Assembly (NCBI RefSeq): GCF_902686445.1
Contig: NC_062219.1
Span: forward strand, 112,469,160 to 112,533,159
Origin: Sciurus carolinensis
Lineage: Eukaryota > Chordata > Mammalia > Rodentia > Sciuridae
Direction: 5' to 3'
Length of the DNA: 64,000 bases
Position numbers and translations under genes: made by a program. The notes below the pieces were generated by a model. The model had not been told where the DNA came from, searched no databases, and saw only the letters and a program-made list of their open reading frames with translations. Below are positions 11,820 to 21,883 of this stretch, piece by piece (the first letter of the stretch is position 1; every line of letters begins with the position of its first letter).

Positions 11820-12040
11820 AGCTCTCTGCTTCCTGGTACCATGTCCTGAGCCATTTACCTATGCAGCACTCTTCTGCCATAAAATTCTACCACACCTTTG
11901 TCCTAGAGCAATGGAGCTAGCTCCATTTATGAACTAAGACCTCTGAAACCATGAGCCCCAAAATAAAAATTTCCTCCTCTAAAATTGTTCTCATTAGGCC
12001 TTTTTTGGCAATGAAAAAGTTGACTAAAACAACTAGTAAT
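11820..12040 (+). mobile_element. MaLR-type LTR, partial
   Basis: The 3' part of an LTR: 'gaactaagacctctgaaacc', 'gagccccaaaataaa' (poly(A) signal region) and 'gttgactaaaacaac' at the end. It resembles the fuller copy at 13815-14215. Confidence 0.75.
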
Positions 12041-13205
12041 GATATTTATATTCTGCAAGTGTCAGATTTCCCTCTCAAAATCCTTGTGAAGATTAAATAA
12101 GACAATACATACAAAGCAACATTTAAAAAAAATCTCCTTACAATAATTCCATGTAACAAATCTTCTAGTTGCACTCTAGTATCTACCTAGAGATTTAATT
12201 TACAAACTGACAATGTCTAGACATTATGCCAAAGTAGAACTTTAACCCCCAAAATGCAGTGACTTGTCCAAGAAACTTATACTTAAACAATTCAGAAAGC
12301 CAGACTGCTGTCAGTCAGACTTGCAGGAAGCTATATTGCTATCTTCAGTGACAATCCAATCTAAATAATAACTTCTGTAACCTCTGACCCAAAATGGGCA
12401 AGTCATATTCATAACTAACAGCTCTCTGAATTCTGTCCCTGCTTCCAACTAGAACCAACCAGAGAGAGTCAAATATGACCTCCTAACCAATCACATAGGA
12501 TGACCAGCTTCTAGAAAACCTGCCTTTGTTTTCCCATGCCAACAACCTCCCATCAGGGCACACCTGCAGTCTTCCTTTTATCCTCAGTTTTGCATGCCTT
12601 TAAGTCTCTGCCCCACGCAAGAAACAATGGCTGACTCCCTTGCTACAGCAGGCTCTGAATAAATGGCCTTTGCTTTTCTAACAAACAAAAACAAAAACAA
12701 AAAAAAACTTTAAATGGATTCTTTTATAACTTCACCTCAAATTTAGCAATATTCATGAAGGTATAAATTTGATAGGTAAGTCTTTTATACATTTAATAAA
12801 ATATAACAGAAAATATATAACTATTAAAATATAAAGTTTCATGTTTGTTTTATATATATCTGGTAAATCTCTAGAGTTACTCCAGGTATGAATATTACAC
12901 TTTGGAACACATTACTATAAGTGTTAGCTGTTTCATGTAAAGAGATTGTAAAATGCTAGGATGTAATAAAAATGTTATTGTCTTTGCTTTTTAGTAATTT
13001 GGTTAGTTATACATTTATGCTTTGAGTAATTATTATGATTATGATTATCAATTCATGTTACCAAATGGGATAAATATAACATCTGAGCCATTCATGTATG
13101 AATTATTGCCTGCATTCAGGACTTCCTCAAGTTAATGTTAAAAGGGGTTATTGGCATGGTGCCTCCTAGAAGTTCAGGGGCTATACCAAAAGCAAAGCCT
13201 GTTTT
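12041..13205. other. Intergenic DNA, nothing recognised
   Basis: AT-rich and without coding frames. A short A-rich run lies near 12686-12705. A stretch at about 12400-12680 ending 'ctctgaataaatggccttt' contains an AATAAA, but no exon is evident. Confidence 0.45.
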
Positions 13206-13209
13206 CTAT

Positions 13210-13740
13210 GCTTAGGTAGCTATTACCGCAAAGCAAACTAGTCCAAGTTGGCAGTCTAAAACATGCATGTATTATCTCACAGTTTATGAGAGTCAAGAAT
13301 ATTGTGCAGATCTGACTAAGGGTCTCTTATGAAGATATAGTCAAGATGTTGACTGGGTTATGTCATCTAAAGCTTAAAATGCTGGACAATCTGCTTCTAG
13401 AATAATGAATCACTTACTTGGCTGTTAGCTAGAAGCTTTGATTCCTTGCTGGTTGTTGTCAGAAGGCCTCAGTTTCTCGTTACATGGGTCTTTTCATAGG
13501 GTTGTTTAACATGGCAAATATTTTCTCCCAAATTCAAATGACCTAAGAGAAAGCAAGAGAAAGGGTGCTCAAAATGAGAACCAAATGGTTTTTATAACCT
13601 AATCTTGGAAGTGAAATATCTTCATATCTCTCATATTCTCTGGGTCACATAGACCAACCTTAAGTACAATATGGCAGGGGACTATACCAGCGCATAAATA
13701 TTAGGAATTCACACAGGGATTACTGGGGTCACACGATATG
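13210..13740. repeat. Ancient interspersed repeat, family not assigned
   Basis: Phrases such as 'cagaccaacc'-like 'gggtcacatagaccaacc' and 'cagggattactggggtcac' are typical of an old mammalian repeat (DNA transposon or LTR relic). I cannot name the family without a library search. Confidence 0.4.
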
Positions 13741-13814
13741 ACTACCATATCTAAGAAACGTAAACTTCCTGCTTACACACTTTAAAGTTCTTACAATGTA
13801 GTTTTGCCTTCTGT

Positions 13815-14215
13815 TATGGTTTAGAAATAAGGTGTTCCCCAAAAACTCATGTGTGAGACAATGAAAGTTTAGAGGTGCATTAATCTCCTGATAGGAATTA
13901 ACTTGGTGGTAACTGTAGGCAGGTAGGGTGTGGCTAAAGGAAGTGGGTTCCTGGTGTGTACCTTTGGGGTATATATTTTGTCCTTGTTGAGTGGCACTAT
14001 CTCTCTACTTCTGGTGTCATGTTCTCAGCTACTTTTCTTCACCCACACTCTTACACCATGATATCCTGCCTGACTTTGGGCCCAGAGCTATGGAGTTAGT
14101 CATCTATGGACTGAGACCTCTGAAACTATGAGCCCCAAATAAAGTTTTTCCTCTCTAAAATTGTTCGTGTCAGGTCTTTTGGTCATCATAGCAAAAAAAA
14201 CGACTAAAACACCTT
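13815..14215 (+). mobile_element. MaLR-type LTR, near full length
   Basis: Starts 'tgttatggtttagaaataag', contains 'ggtgcattaatctcctg' and 'actgagacctctgaaac', and ends 'aaaacgactaaaacac'. The poly(A) region 'gagccccaaataaag' is intact. Non-coding solo LTR. Confidence 0.85.
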
Positions 14216-14232
14216 CTCTTTTGCCTTGCAAA

Positions 14233-14236
14233 AAGT

Positions 14237-14268
<32 letters not shown>
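14233..14268. repeat. (CA)n microsatellite
   Basis: A pure CA run of about 17 units, interrupted at its end by 'tacaaaacacat'. Confidence 0.97.
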
Positions 14269-14272
<4 letters not shown>

Positions 14273-14636
14273 AAACACATGATTTATAAATGTGTGAATT
14301 ATTAAATTACCTAAAAGCTAATATCTGTGGAAAGCCAATCATCCAAGTTAAGACATGAAACAATTCCCACACCCCAGAAACCTCCCCCTCCCATGCTCTT
14401 GTCTAACTACAAACCCCTCTCTCCTATTCTCATGGTGACCACCTTGTTGATTTTATTTTTTTAAGCTTACTTTTCTTTATAGTTACTTTCCTATTCACAG
14501 TAGTTTGGTTTTGACTATTTAAAAATGTAATATACAGAATATGAAATCAACATATAAAAATCAATAGCTTTCTTATACACCAGTAATGAATTCACAGAAA
14601 AAAAAAGCAGGAAAATAATCCTAATCACAATAGCCT

Positions 14637-14638
<2 letters not shown>

Positions 14639-14675
<37 letters not shown>
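14639..14675. repeat. Poly(A) tract inside L1
   Basis: An uninterrupted A run of about 37 bases. It replaces an A-rich part of ORF2, probably by slippage. Confidence 0.97.
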
Positions 14676-14680
<5 letters not shown>

Positions 14681-15634
14681 ATACCTAGGAATAAATCTAA
14701 CTAAGGAGGTGAAAAACATCTGCAATGAAAATTAAAGAACACTGAAGGAATAAATTGAAGAAGACACTAGAAGATGGAAAGACTTTCCATGTTCATGGAT
14801 AAGCAGAATTAATATTGCAAAAATGGTCATATTATCAAAAACAATATACAGATTCAATGCAGTCCCCATCAAAATACCAGTGACATTCATCACAGAACTA
14901 GGAAAAACAGTCTTAACCTTCATTTGGAGAATAAAGACCCAGAATAGCTAAAGCAATTCTAGGGAAAAAAAAAAAAAAAATGCCAGAGGCATCATAATAC
15001 CCAACTTCAAATTTTACTTCAGAGCTATGTAACAAAAACTGCTTGGCACTGGCATAAAAACAAACTCAAAAACCAATGGAACAGAATAGAAGACACAGAG
15101 ACAAACCCAAAAAGATACAGTCATCTGACCTTTGACAATGACACTAAAAGCGCAGGTTGGATAAAACAGACTTTTTCATAAATGGTCTTGAGACAGCTGG
15201 TAGATGTGTAGATGAATGAAACTAGATCCCTATCTCTCACCTTGCATAAAAGTCAACTCAATATGGGTCAAAGATCCAGGAATTAGACCAAAACCTTTGC
15301 AACTCCTAGAAGAAAAAGTAGGGTCAACACTTCAACATTTAGGCATAGGTAATGACTTCCTCAACATGACTCCTAAAGCTCAGGAAATAATATCAAGAAT
15401 TAAAAAATGGATGGCATAAAATTAAAAAACTTCTGTATAGCAAAGGAAGCAATTAAGAATGTGGAGAACATACAAAATGAGAGAAAACCTTTACTAGCTA
15501 CTCTTCTGACAGAGGATTAATATCCAGAATATATAAAGAACTCAAAAAACTTACTGCCAAAACCAAAAAACAAATAACCAAATCAACGAATGGGCAAATG
15601 AACTAAACACACTTCTCAAAAGTGTGGGGGTGGA

Positions 15635-15722
15635 CTGGGGATATAGCTTAGTTGGTAGAGTGCTTGCCTCATAAGCACAAGGCCCTGGGTTCAAATTCCC
15701 AGCACCACAAAAAAAAAAAAAA
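15635..15722 (+). repeat. ID SINE
   Basis: A nearly consensus ID ('tagcttagttggtagagtgc', 'ccctgggttcaaattccc') with a pure A tail, placed directly before the purine-rich repeat. 'agtgtgggg' occurs on both sides. Confidence 0.93.
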
Positions 15723-15945
15723 AGTGTGGGGTGGGAGGGAGTGGGAGGGAGTGGGAGGGGGTGGGAGGGGGTGGGAGGGGGTGGGAGGGGGTGGAGGAAG
15801 AAAGATAGTAGAATGAAACAATATTACCCTATGTACATGTATGATTACATGAATGGTGTGACTCTACATTGTGTACAGTCATAGAAATGAAAAGTTGTAC
15901 CCCATTTGTGTACAATGAATCAAAATACAGTCTGTAAACATTTTA
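15723..15945 (+). repeat. Purine-rich minisatellite plus L1-like 3' repeat
   Basis: 15727-15793 is a run of 11-12-bp units (GTGGGAGGGGG type), a strong G-quadruplex candidate. It is followed by about 150 bp ('gtagaatgaaac', 'gaaatgaaaagttgtacccc') that recurs reverse-complemented at 31215-31455 and 36898-37125. It interrupts the L1 at 14450-16738. Confidence 0.85.
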
Positions 15946-16052
15946 AAAAATTTTACAAAAGAATACAAATAATAGTAAATCCTGGAGAGAGTGTGCAGGG
16001 GAAAGGAACATTTTTACGTTTTTTTTTTCACTCATTTTTTTTTTTTTTTTTT

Positions 16053-16127
16053 TCAGGGCTGAGGACCAAACTCATGGCCTGTGCATGCTAGGCAAGCGCT
16101 CTGCCACTAAGCTAAATCCTCCAACCC
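16053..16127 (-). repeat. ID SINE, antisense, nested in L1
   Basis: The plus strand shows 'caggctagg'-type reverse ID sequence ('gcatgctaggcaagcgctc'). 'aaaggaacattttta' occurs before and after it, as the target duplication of the L1 sequence. Confidence 0.9.
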
Positions 16128-16739
16128 AAAAGGAACATTTTTAACACTGTTGGTGGGATTGTAAATTAGTACAACCACTGTAGAAATCAGTATGGAGGTT
16201 CCTCAAAAGACTAGGCATTAGCTATATTGCTCCTCAGTGTTTATCCTAAAGAATTAAAGTCATCATACTATGGTGATACGTGAATACCCATGTTTATAGT
16301 AGCACAATTCACAATAGCCAAACTATGATATCAGCCTAGGTGTCCATTAATGGATGAATGAATAAAAAAATGTAATATATATACACACTGGAGTTCATTC
16401 ATCTATAAAAAAGAATGAAATTATGCCATTTGCAGGAAAATGGATGGAACTTAAGAGCATTACCTTAAGTGAAAAAAAGTCAAACTCACAAGCTCAGAAA
16501 GTCAAGGGTCATATGTTTTCTCTCATATTTGGAAGCTAAAGAGGAAAAAGGAAAACAAAGGTGTGGGGTGATCCATGAAAATAGCACGGAGGACAGTGAA
16601 GTAGAGGACAAGGACTGGAGGAAATGAAAGGGGAACTACTGAGGAACAATATTGACCAGATTACATTGTTATATCACCCGTGTGTATAAATATGTAAGAA
16701 ATCCTGACATTATGTGTAATCATAACACACTAATAAAAA

Positions 16740-17680
16740 TGTGGAAAATATTATGTAAATGGAATAATGCAGTATATATTATTTTGTGTCTATTTTCCTT
16801 GGCTTCTTCGGATTCATTTGTTGTTCAGAAAAGCAGTTTATTTACAATGCTATATAGTATGCCCTTGAATAACCATTTGGTTTACTGTTAAAGAATATGT
16901 AGACTATATTCAATATTTGGCTATCACAAATAAAGCTACTGTGAAGCTGGATGTGGTGGTGCACGCCTGTAATCTCTGTAACTCAGGAGGTTGAGTCAGG
17001 AGGATCACAAGGGTCAGCTTTGGCAATTTAAGCCAGAACCTGTCTCAAAATAAAGGAATAGAAAAGGTTGGGGATGCAGTTCAGTGGTAGAGCACCCAGA
17101 GTTCAATCCTTAGTACACAAAACAATTAATTAATTAATTAAAAAATAAAGCTACTGTGAACATTCTTGTACTTAGCAATTAATATGCCTGTGCATACATT
17201 TCTGTAGGATATATACCTGGGAATTGAATCATGTGGTCATTTTCAACTTTTGTAGAAAGGCCAAACTGTTCTCCAAAGAGGTTGTACTAATTTATATTCC
17301 TACATGCAATGTATAAGAATGTCCCTTGTTCTACATATTCACCAATGTCTGGAATTTTAGCCAGGTTAGTGAGTATAAAGTGTTACCTCATTATGGTTTT
17401 AATTTGTATTTTCACGATTACCTGTGAAGTTATATATATTTACAAGCCATTTGAATTTCTTCTTTTGAACACTTAAATATTTTATTCATATTTTTACTGG
17501 AGTATTTATCTTTTATATCATTTTATTGCTGCTGTTTACATATTGTGATATATACTTTTTTAGCAGTAGCATATATCTTTTCCCACCCCATTCTCTTAAT
17601 GGCATCTTCTGATAAACATAAGTTGTTGATTTTGATACAATCAAGAATATCAATCTTTTCTTGTTAGTGTGTTATCCTGA
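16740..17680 (-). repeat. Antisense L1 fragment
   Basis: The plus strand carries reverse-complement L1 phrases ('aataaagctactgtgaacat', 'ttgaatcatgtggtcatttt', 'ccaaactgttctccaaagag'). It abuts, in opposite orientation, the L1 ending at 16738, and is split by a B1-dID. Confidence 0.75.
16946..17144 (+). repeat. B1-dID SINE with target-site duplication
   Basis: The direct repeat 'taaagctactgtgaa' (16931-16945 and 17146-17160) brackets it. The tail is (AATT)n. The B1 half is the short subtype. Confidence 0.95.
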
Positions 17681-18010
17681 TTCCCTAGAAACCAGAACCA
17701 GACTTTATAGGGAGTCCAAGGAGTAGATGTGAGAGAGAGAAAGTGAAGTAGGGAAAGGAATAGGGTCAGTATGAGGATGTTTCATTGACCTGGACACTAC
17801 TCAGTTACACTGCTGAATCTTCTGACTGGGTCCTCAATAAATAAATTGCATCTCAAGACCATACTGGGAGAAGTGAGACAAGAGAAGAAATAGGGGTAAA
17901 TTACTCATTGGCTCCTATCTCTTATTGATCAAAATTCTATCCTATGCGGAATTACATCCCTTACATTTACAAGTTGTACATGTGAATTTAAATATATATA
18001 TATATATATT
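17681..18010. other. Intergenic DNA; short (TA)n
   Basis: No gene was seen. A (TA)n run of about 16 bp lies at 17993-18009, adjoining the next SINE. Confidence 0.5.
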
Positions 18011-18184
18011 TTTTTTCTTATTTCTTGGTACTAGGGATTGAACCCAGGGTCTCATGTGTGCTAGGTAAGGTTCTGAGTTACACTCTCCACTTTTTTTTAA
18101 GACGAACTCTTGCCAAGTTGCCCTGGCAACTTGGGGGATCCCAAGTAACTAGGATTACAGGTGTGTACCATCACATCCAGTTGA
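18011..18184 (-). repeat. B1-dID SINE, antisense, with deletions
   Basis: The antisense ID part ('gggattgaacccagggtctc') and the B1 part ('aggattacaggtgtgtacca') are clear. The middle of B1 is partly lost. Confidence 0.88.
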
Positions 18185-18675
18185 GTTTATGCATTTAAAA
18201 ATAGGCAAATAAAACTTTTTAAAGCGGGATTTAGGACTCAATAGTGATAAATGCATGGATTGAATCCACTATATTTAACAGAAGATCATATCTTTAATCT
18301 GTTCTTACTGGTACATAGGAGCACTGGTAATATCAGGGTGTTGGCATTCCAGTCACTGAACAGGGAGTGCCTAGGCTCAGTTCTCATCTAAAGATTGTCA
18401 ACATTTCTATCCTCCTACTCACTTGGCACATGGCTTCCCCATAAAACTTATAGCCCCAAGCAGAAGATTTGCAATAGCTTTGCTCAGCTTGCATGTAGGG
18501 GCAAAGATGCCCTTAGCTGCAAGCTGAAAACCTGGCCCAAGTCCTCCTCCTGGAAGGCACTAGCATCTCTTACCTCACAGGAACTAAATTTCCTACTCTT
18601 GCTTCTAAACTTATTTCAAAGCCCAGGAGGCCTGTCACTTTGGTATATTCTTGGAGGTGGGATAATCTTGTTTTG

Positions 18676-19050
18676 GAGTGTATTAGTCTCTTCAGGCTGC
18701 TATAACAAAATACGATAGACTAGGTGGTTTAAATAACAAATATTTACTTCTCATAATTATAGAGGCTGGGGAGTCAAACATCAAGGTGCCAGTAGAGTTC
18801 CTGGTAAGAGGTCCCTTCCTGGTTTGCAGATGGTTACCTTCTCTCTGTGACCTCATGTGGCAGAGAAACAGAGGTCTGGTGTCTCTTCCTCTCCTTATAA
18901 GGGACTAATCCCATCATTAGGACCCAATTTTGTGACTTTATCTAATCCTAATTACTTCTCAAATGCTCCATCTCCAAACTATCACATTGGGGATTAGGGT
19001 TTTAACATATGAACTTGGAAGCGGGACACATAACTTAGTCCTTAGCATAG
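18676..19050 (-). mobile_element. MLT1-like MaLR LTR, antisense
   Basis: The reverse complement of an MLT1-type LTR: 'tgtattagtctcttcaggc' (LTR end), 'gtctcttcctctccttataa', and 'cacattggggattagggttt'. It is old, non-coding and without an internal region. Confidence 0.85.
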
Positions 19051-19095
19051 AGCCTTGGTCTCTTTTTTCAGATTTTATCAGTCATTGCTATATGG

Positions 19096-19103
19096 TGTGT
19101 GTG

Positions 19104-19162
<59 letters not shown>

Positions 19163-19163
19163 A
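19096..19163. repeat. (TG)n(GA)n microsatellite
   Basis: (TG)n from 19096 (with one interruption near 19107) runs directly into (GA)n from 19142. It explains the Cys-Val-rich open frame here. Confidence 0.97.
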
Positions 19164-19470
19164 TGAACTGACCATGAGAGCACCTTAACTCGTTTCATCT
19201 TTAAATCTATATATGAAAATGAGGATTGTGTTGGAGAATTACCTCTGATTTCTTTATTTCCTCTCCCATCTCTTTGGGGAGGGATATTTCCCCTTTACCT
19301 AAAGTCAATTGACACAGAGGTCTTCACTAGAAATTTTCAGGACATTTGGTGCATGTCTCCTGGACTTTGTCTTAACTTCAACCTGGGAAAAGTCCAAAAG
19401 CAAGATATTGCCTGACTAGCTGTGTTGGGATGGCAAGTAAGGTGGGCAGCATGCAAGCCAACTGTACTCC

Positions 19471-19670
19471 TATACCAGGGATTGAACCCAGGGGTGCTGT
19501 ACCACTGAGCTACATCTCCAGCCCTATTTTGTATTTCATTTAGAGATAGGGTCTCACTGAGTTGCTTAGTGCATTGCTTTTGCTGAGGCTGATTTTGAAC
19601 TCACAATCCTTCTGTCTCAGCCTCCAGAGCCACTAGGATTATAGGTGTGCATCACCATACCGGGTATGCT
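19471..19670 (-). repeat. B1-dID SINE, antisense
   Basis: A complete composite of the duplicated-B1 subtype, from 'taccagggattgaaccc' to 'ataggtgtgcatcaccatac'. Confidence 0.93.
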
Positions 19671-20880
19671 GATAAAATTTTTGTTACATTTTCATTACTT
19701 CAATAAGACTACCGCTGTCACTGAAAAATATCTGACAAATAAGGAGATCTACAAGAAATTTCACGTAGGACACAAAGAATGATGCGTTAGGTGTGACAGG
19801 GAAGCAGTAGAGTTTTCTAACTATATTCAGTGGAGGCCAACTTCTCTGATAAAAATTAGTATTAGAGGAGGATTGAGGAAGAAAAGTGATGAGTATAACA
19901 AATCCTGATCTAAAATATGTTGACAAGTATTGACTACAAGTATCTATACAGAGATTAATATTTTCTTCATATTTACTTAGATCCCATCAAAATGTAAGTA
20001 ACCAAAAAAAAAGTAGGTAACAAAAATCCACAGAAATTAACCAGTAAAAATTTTTATTCATTTTTACGTAACTATGATGTAAGCATACGCCATTATACAA
20101 ACATGTGGAACTGAATGTATTTTAAATTTAATATAAAAACAAACTAGCAGGGATTGGGTAGCCAGCTCAGCAGTAAAGAGTTTGCCTAGCACAAGCAAGG
20201 TCCTGGGTTTGATCTCCAGTACTGCCAAAAAAATAAACAAAAATACCTAGCAAATCGGAAATTTGTGACTAAGATTTTCTGTGTAATCAGAAAACTGATT
20301 TTTATAGCAATTTTCGGTTTTGTATGTCCAGTTGATAGATGAGAAATATTAAAATATTAAAAATACCAAGCCATTTGTTATTCAAGTATTTTGACCACTG
20401 CACTTCTGGCTTGTTTTTTCGACTTTTGTATTTGGGATACAGAGCCCTGAAACTGGTGTCTAAGAAAATCCTGGTTATAGAATGGAAGTGGTGTGAGCAG
20501 GGATTGTCTGCATCTCACAGAAACTCGCCAGGCTTCCTGTCAGTCGTGACATGGGCTTGCTGGTGGTGAGTGACCTCTGCCAGACCACCGTATCTGGTCA
20601 GCACTTCTCGAAAATTTACTCCGATGTCTGTTTTATGTTTGATTCTCACCACCCACTCTGCTCCTTCCTAACCTCAATTCCAACCTCTAGAAATTGGGCA
20701 GACTGGAAAGCAAACTGATGGTAGTGACCCTGCCTCTGTAGAGGCGAGGGCTTTGGTGGGCGCTCTTGCTGAGGCGGGTAACCTCTGACAGAATTAAAGT
20801 TTCGGGGGTGTTTATATTCTCACCGTTTATGATAACTTATCGTCCCCTCATATATTAACAGCGTTGGGGAGTAGGGACAG
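19671..20880. other. Promoter-distal upstream DNA, one ID SINE
   Basis: Contains an ID at 20149-20235. The rest is unassigned. From about 20700 the GC content rises into the CpG island. Confidence 0.5.
20149..20235 (+). repeat. ID SINE, diverged
   Basis: 'cagctcagcagtaaagagtt' and 'gtcctgggtttgatctcc' mark an ID with a mutated B box. Confidence 0.88.
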
Positions 20881-20995
20881 GACCAACAAACTCCCAAAGG
20901 ATGGGACCTAGCGGTCCCAAGGCCTCTAGCACGCCCGGAAGATCCCCTCCCACTACCGCTAACCCAGCTCTTCCGCCCCGCCCACCGCGGTCCTC

Positions 20996-21009
20996 GACGT
21001 CACGTGATC
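20996..21009. promoter_or_regulatory. Overlapping CRE-like and E-box sites
   Basis: 'gacgtcacgtgatc' contains a CRE-like core (GACGTCAC) overlapping CACGTG at 21001-21006. The longer form GTCACGTGAT fits USF/TFE-family E-boxes. It lies about 420 bp before the start codon, in the CpG island. Confidence 0.7.
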
Positions 21010-21040
21010 ACGGGGGGGGAGGGAAGTGGGTGGTTCGGCG

Positions 21041-21052
21041 GCCGCCATCTTG
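21041..21052 (-). promoter_or_regulatory. YY1-type site
   Basis: 'gccgccatcttg' is the typical YY1 core-promoter motif (AAGATGGCGGC on the minus strand). In TATA-less promoters such sites often lie at or just downstream of initiation, so transcription probably starts close to here. Confidence 0.75.
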
Positions 21053-21425
21053 AAGGCTGGGAGGCGGAGCGTGCGGATCGCTGGCCGCGCGCTTCAGCTC
21101 CCCTCCCCTCGTCCAGCTTCCGCGCTCCTCCCCATATCTCAGGGCTCCAGTGGACGCTCCCTGAGTAGAGAAGCGGGGAGCCGGGTAGGGCGCGGGGGTG
21201 TGTCGGGCGTGTGCTCGCGCCCTCCAACCGCCAGCCGCGGCCCCGGGAGCGCGCTCGGCCCGGCCCCAGGGACAGCGCGGCGCGGCGCCGAGGGGAGGGG
21301 GCTACTCCGGCGACGGGGGCGGCGCGCGGCGGCCGTGGCGGCTGCAGCTGTGGCGGCGCGCTCGGGGCCCGCGTCCAGGGCGCCCCCGGGTCGGAGCTGC
21401 CGCCGTGGCCGCTGCTGCCGGAGCC
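21053..21425 (+). other. ZNF318: Probable ZNF318 5' UTR
   Basis: GC-rich leader between the YY1-type site and the ATG. Its 5' boundary is inferred from that site. Open frames overlap here on both strands because stop codons are rare in GC-rich DNA, not because another gene is present. Confidence 0.55.
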
Positions 21426-21883
21426 ATGTACCGCAGCGGCGCCCGCTCCTCTGTCTCTTCGCACCGGCCTAAAGACGGCGGCGGGGGCGGCCCGCGCATC
21501 AGCCGCAGCTCCGGCTCCTCCTCAGGCCCGGTTCGCCGCTCCTCTCCGCCGCCGCCCTCCTGCTCCTCCTCGTTGCGGACCCCGGCTCGTCGGCCCCGCT
21601 CGCCTACAGGGCACCGCAGCCGCCGGGCCTCACCGTCTCCGCCGCGGGGTCGCCGCGGCTCCCCGTCCCCTCCCCGCGGCCGCCGGGCCTCTCCGTCCCC
21701 ACCGCGGGGTCGTCGTGTCTCCCCGTCCCCCCGCGGACCCGTCGCGGCTCCCCGTCGCCACCGCGGGGTCGACGACTCTTCCCGCCCGGCCCTGCCGGCT
21801 TCAGAGGCAGCAGCCGCGGGGAGTCCCGCGCCGACTTCGCCCGGGACGGCCGCGGAGACCATCCAGGCGACAGCGGCAGCCGG
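21426..21883 (+). CDS. ZNF318: ZNF318 coding exon 1 (Arg-Ser-Pro repeats; one-base deletion)
   Basis: The start codon is chosen because the N-terminus (MYRSGARSSVSSHRPKDG) matches the family and ATG sits in a fair context (gagccATGt). The exon encodes a basic Ser/Arg/Pro segment with five copies of a 10-residue unit (RRxSPSPPRG type) in 21621-21769. Four DNA units are 30 bp and the fourth is 29 bp (21711-21739), because the C run at 21727-21732 holds six C's where seven keep the frame. Past this point the expected frame continues in +1 (…RGDHPGDSGSR) to the donor at 21884 (gtaatc). The written frame instead reaches a stop at 21884-21886. With the base allowed for, the exon is 153 codons and ends in phase 0. 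Confidence 0.95.

Larger units (their letters stand above)
14450..16738 (+). repeat. L1 LINE, ORF2 3' part and tail, interrupted
   Basis: Sense-strand L1. 'ttcaatgcagtccccatcaaaatacc' (about 14850-14875) and the 67-codon open piece at 15216-15419 correspond to the C-terminal part of ORF2. 'ggtgggattgtaaattagtacaacc' and 'tggatggaacttaagagcat' lie near the 3' end. It is split by an ID plus a purine-headed repeat (15635-15945) and an antisense ID (16053-16127). A 38-bp poly(A) at 14639-14675 sits inside the coding part. No intact frame remains. Confidence 0.85.

Noticed and set aside
15216..15419. 67-codon + frame as a possible small gene
   Set aside because: It reads as a decayed C-terminal piece of L1 ORF2 in the middle of an L1 copy.
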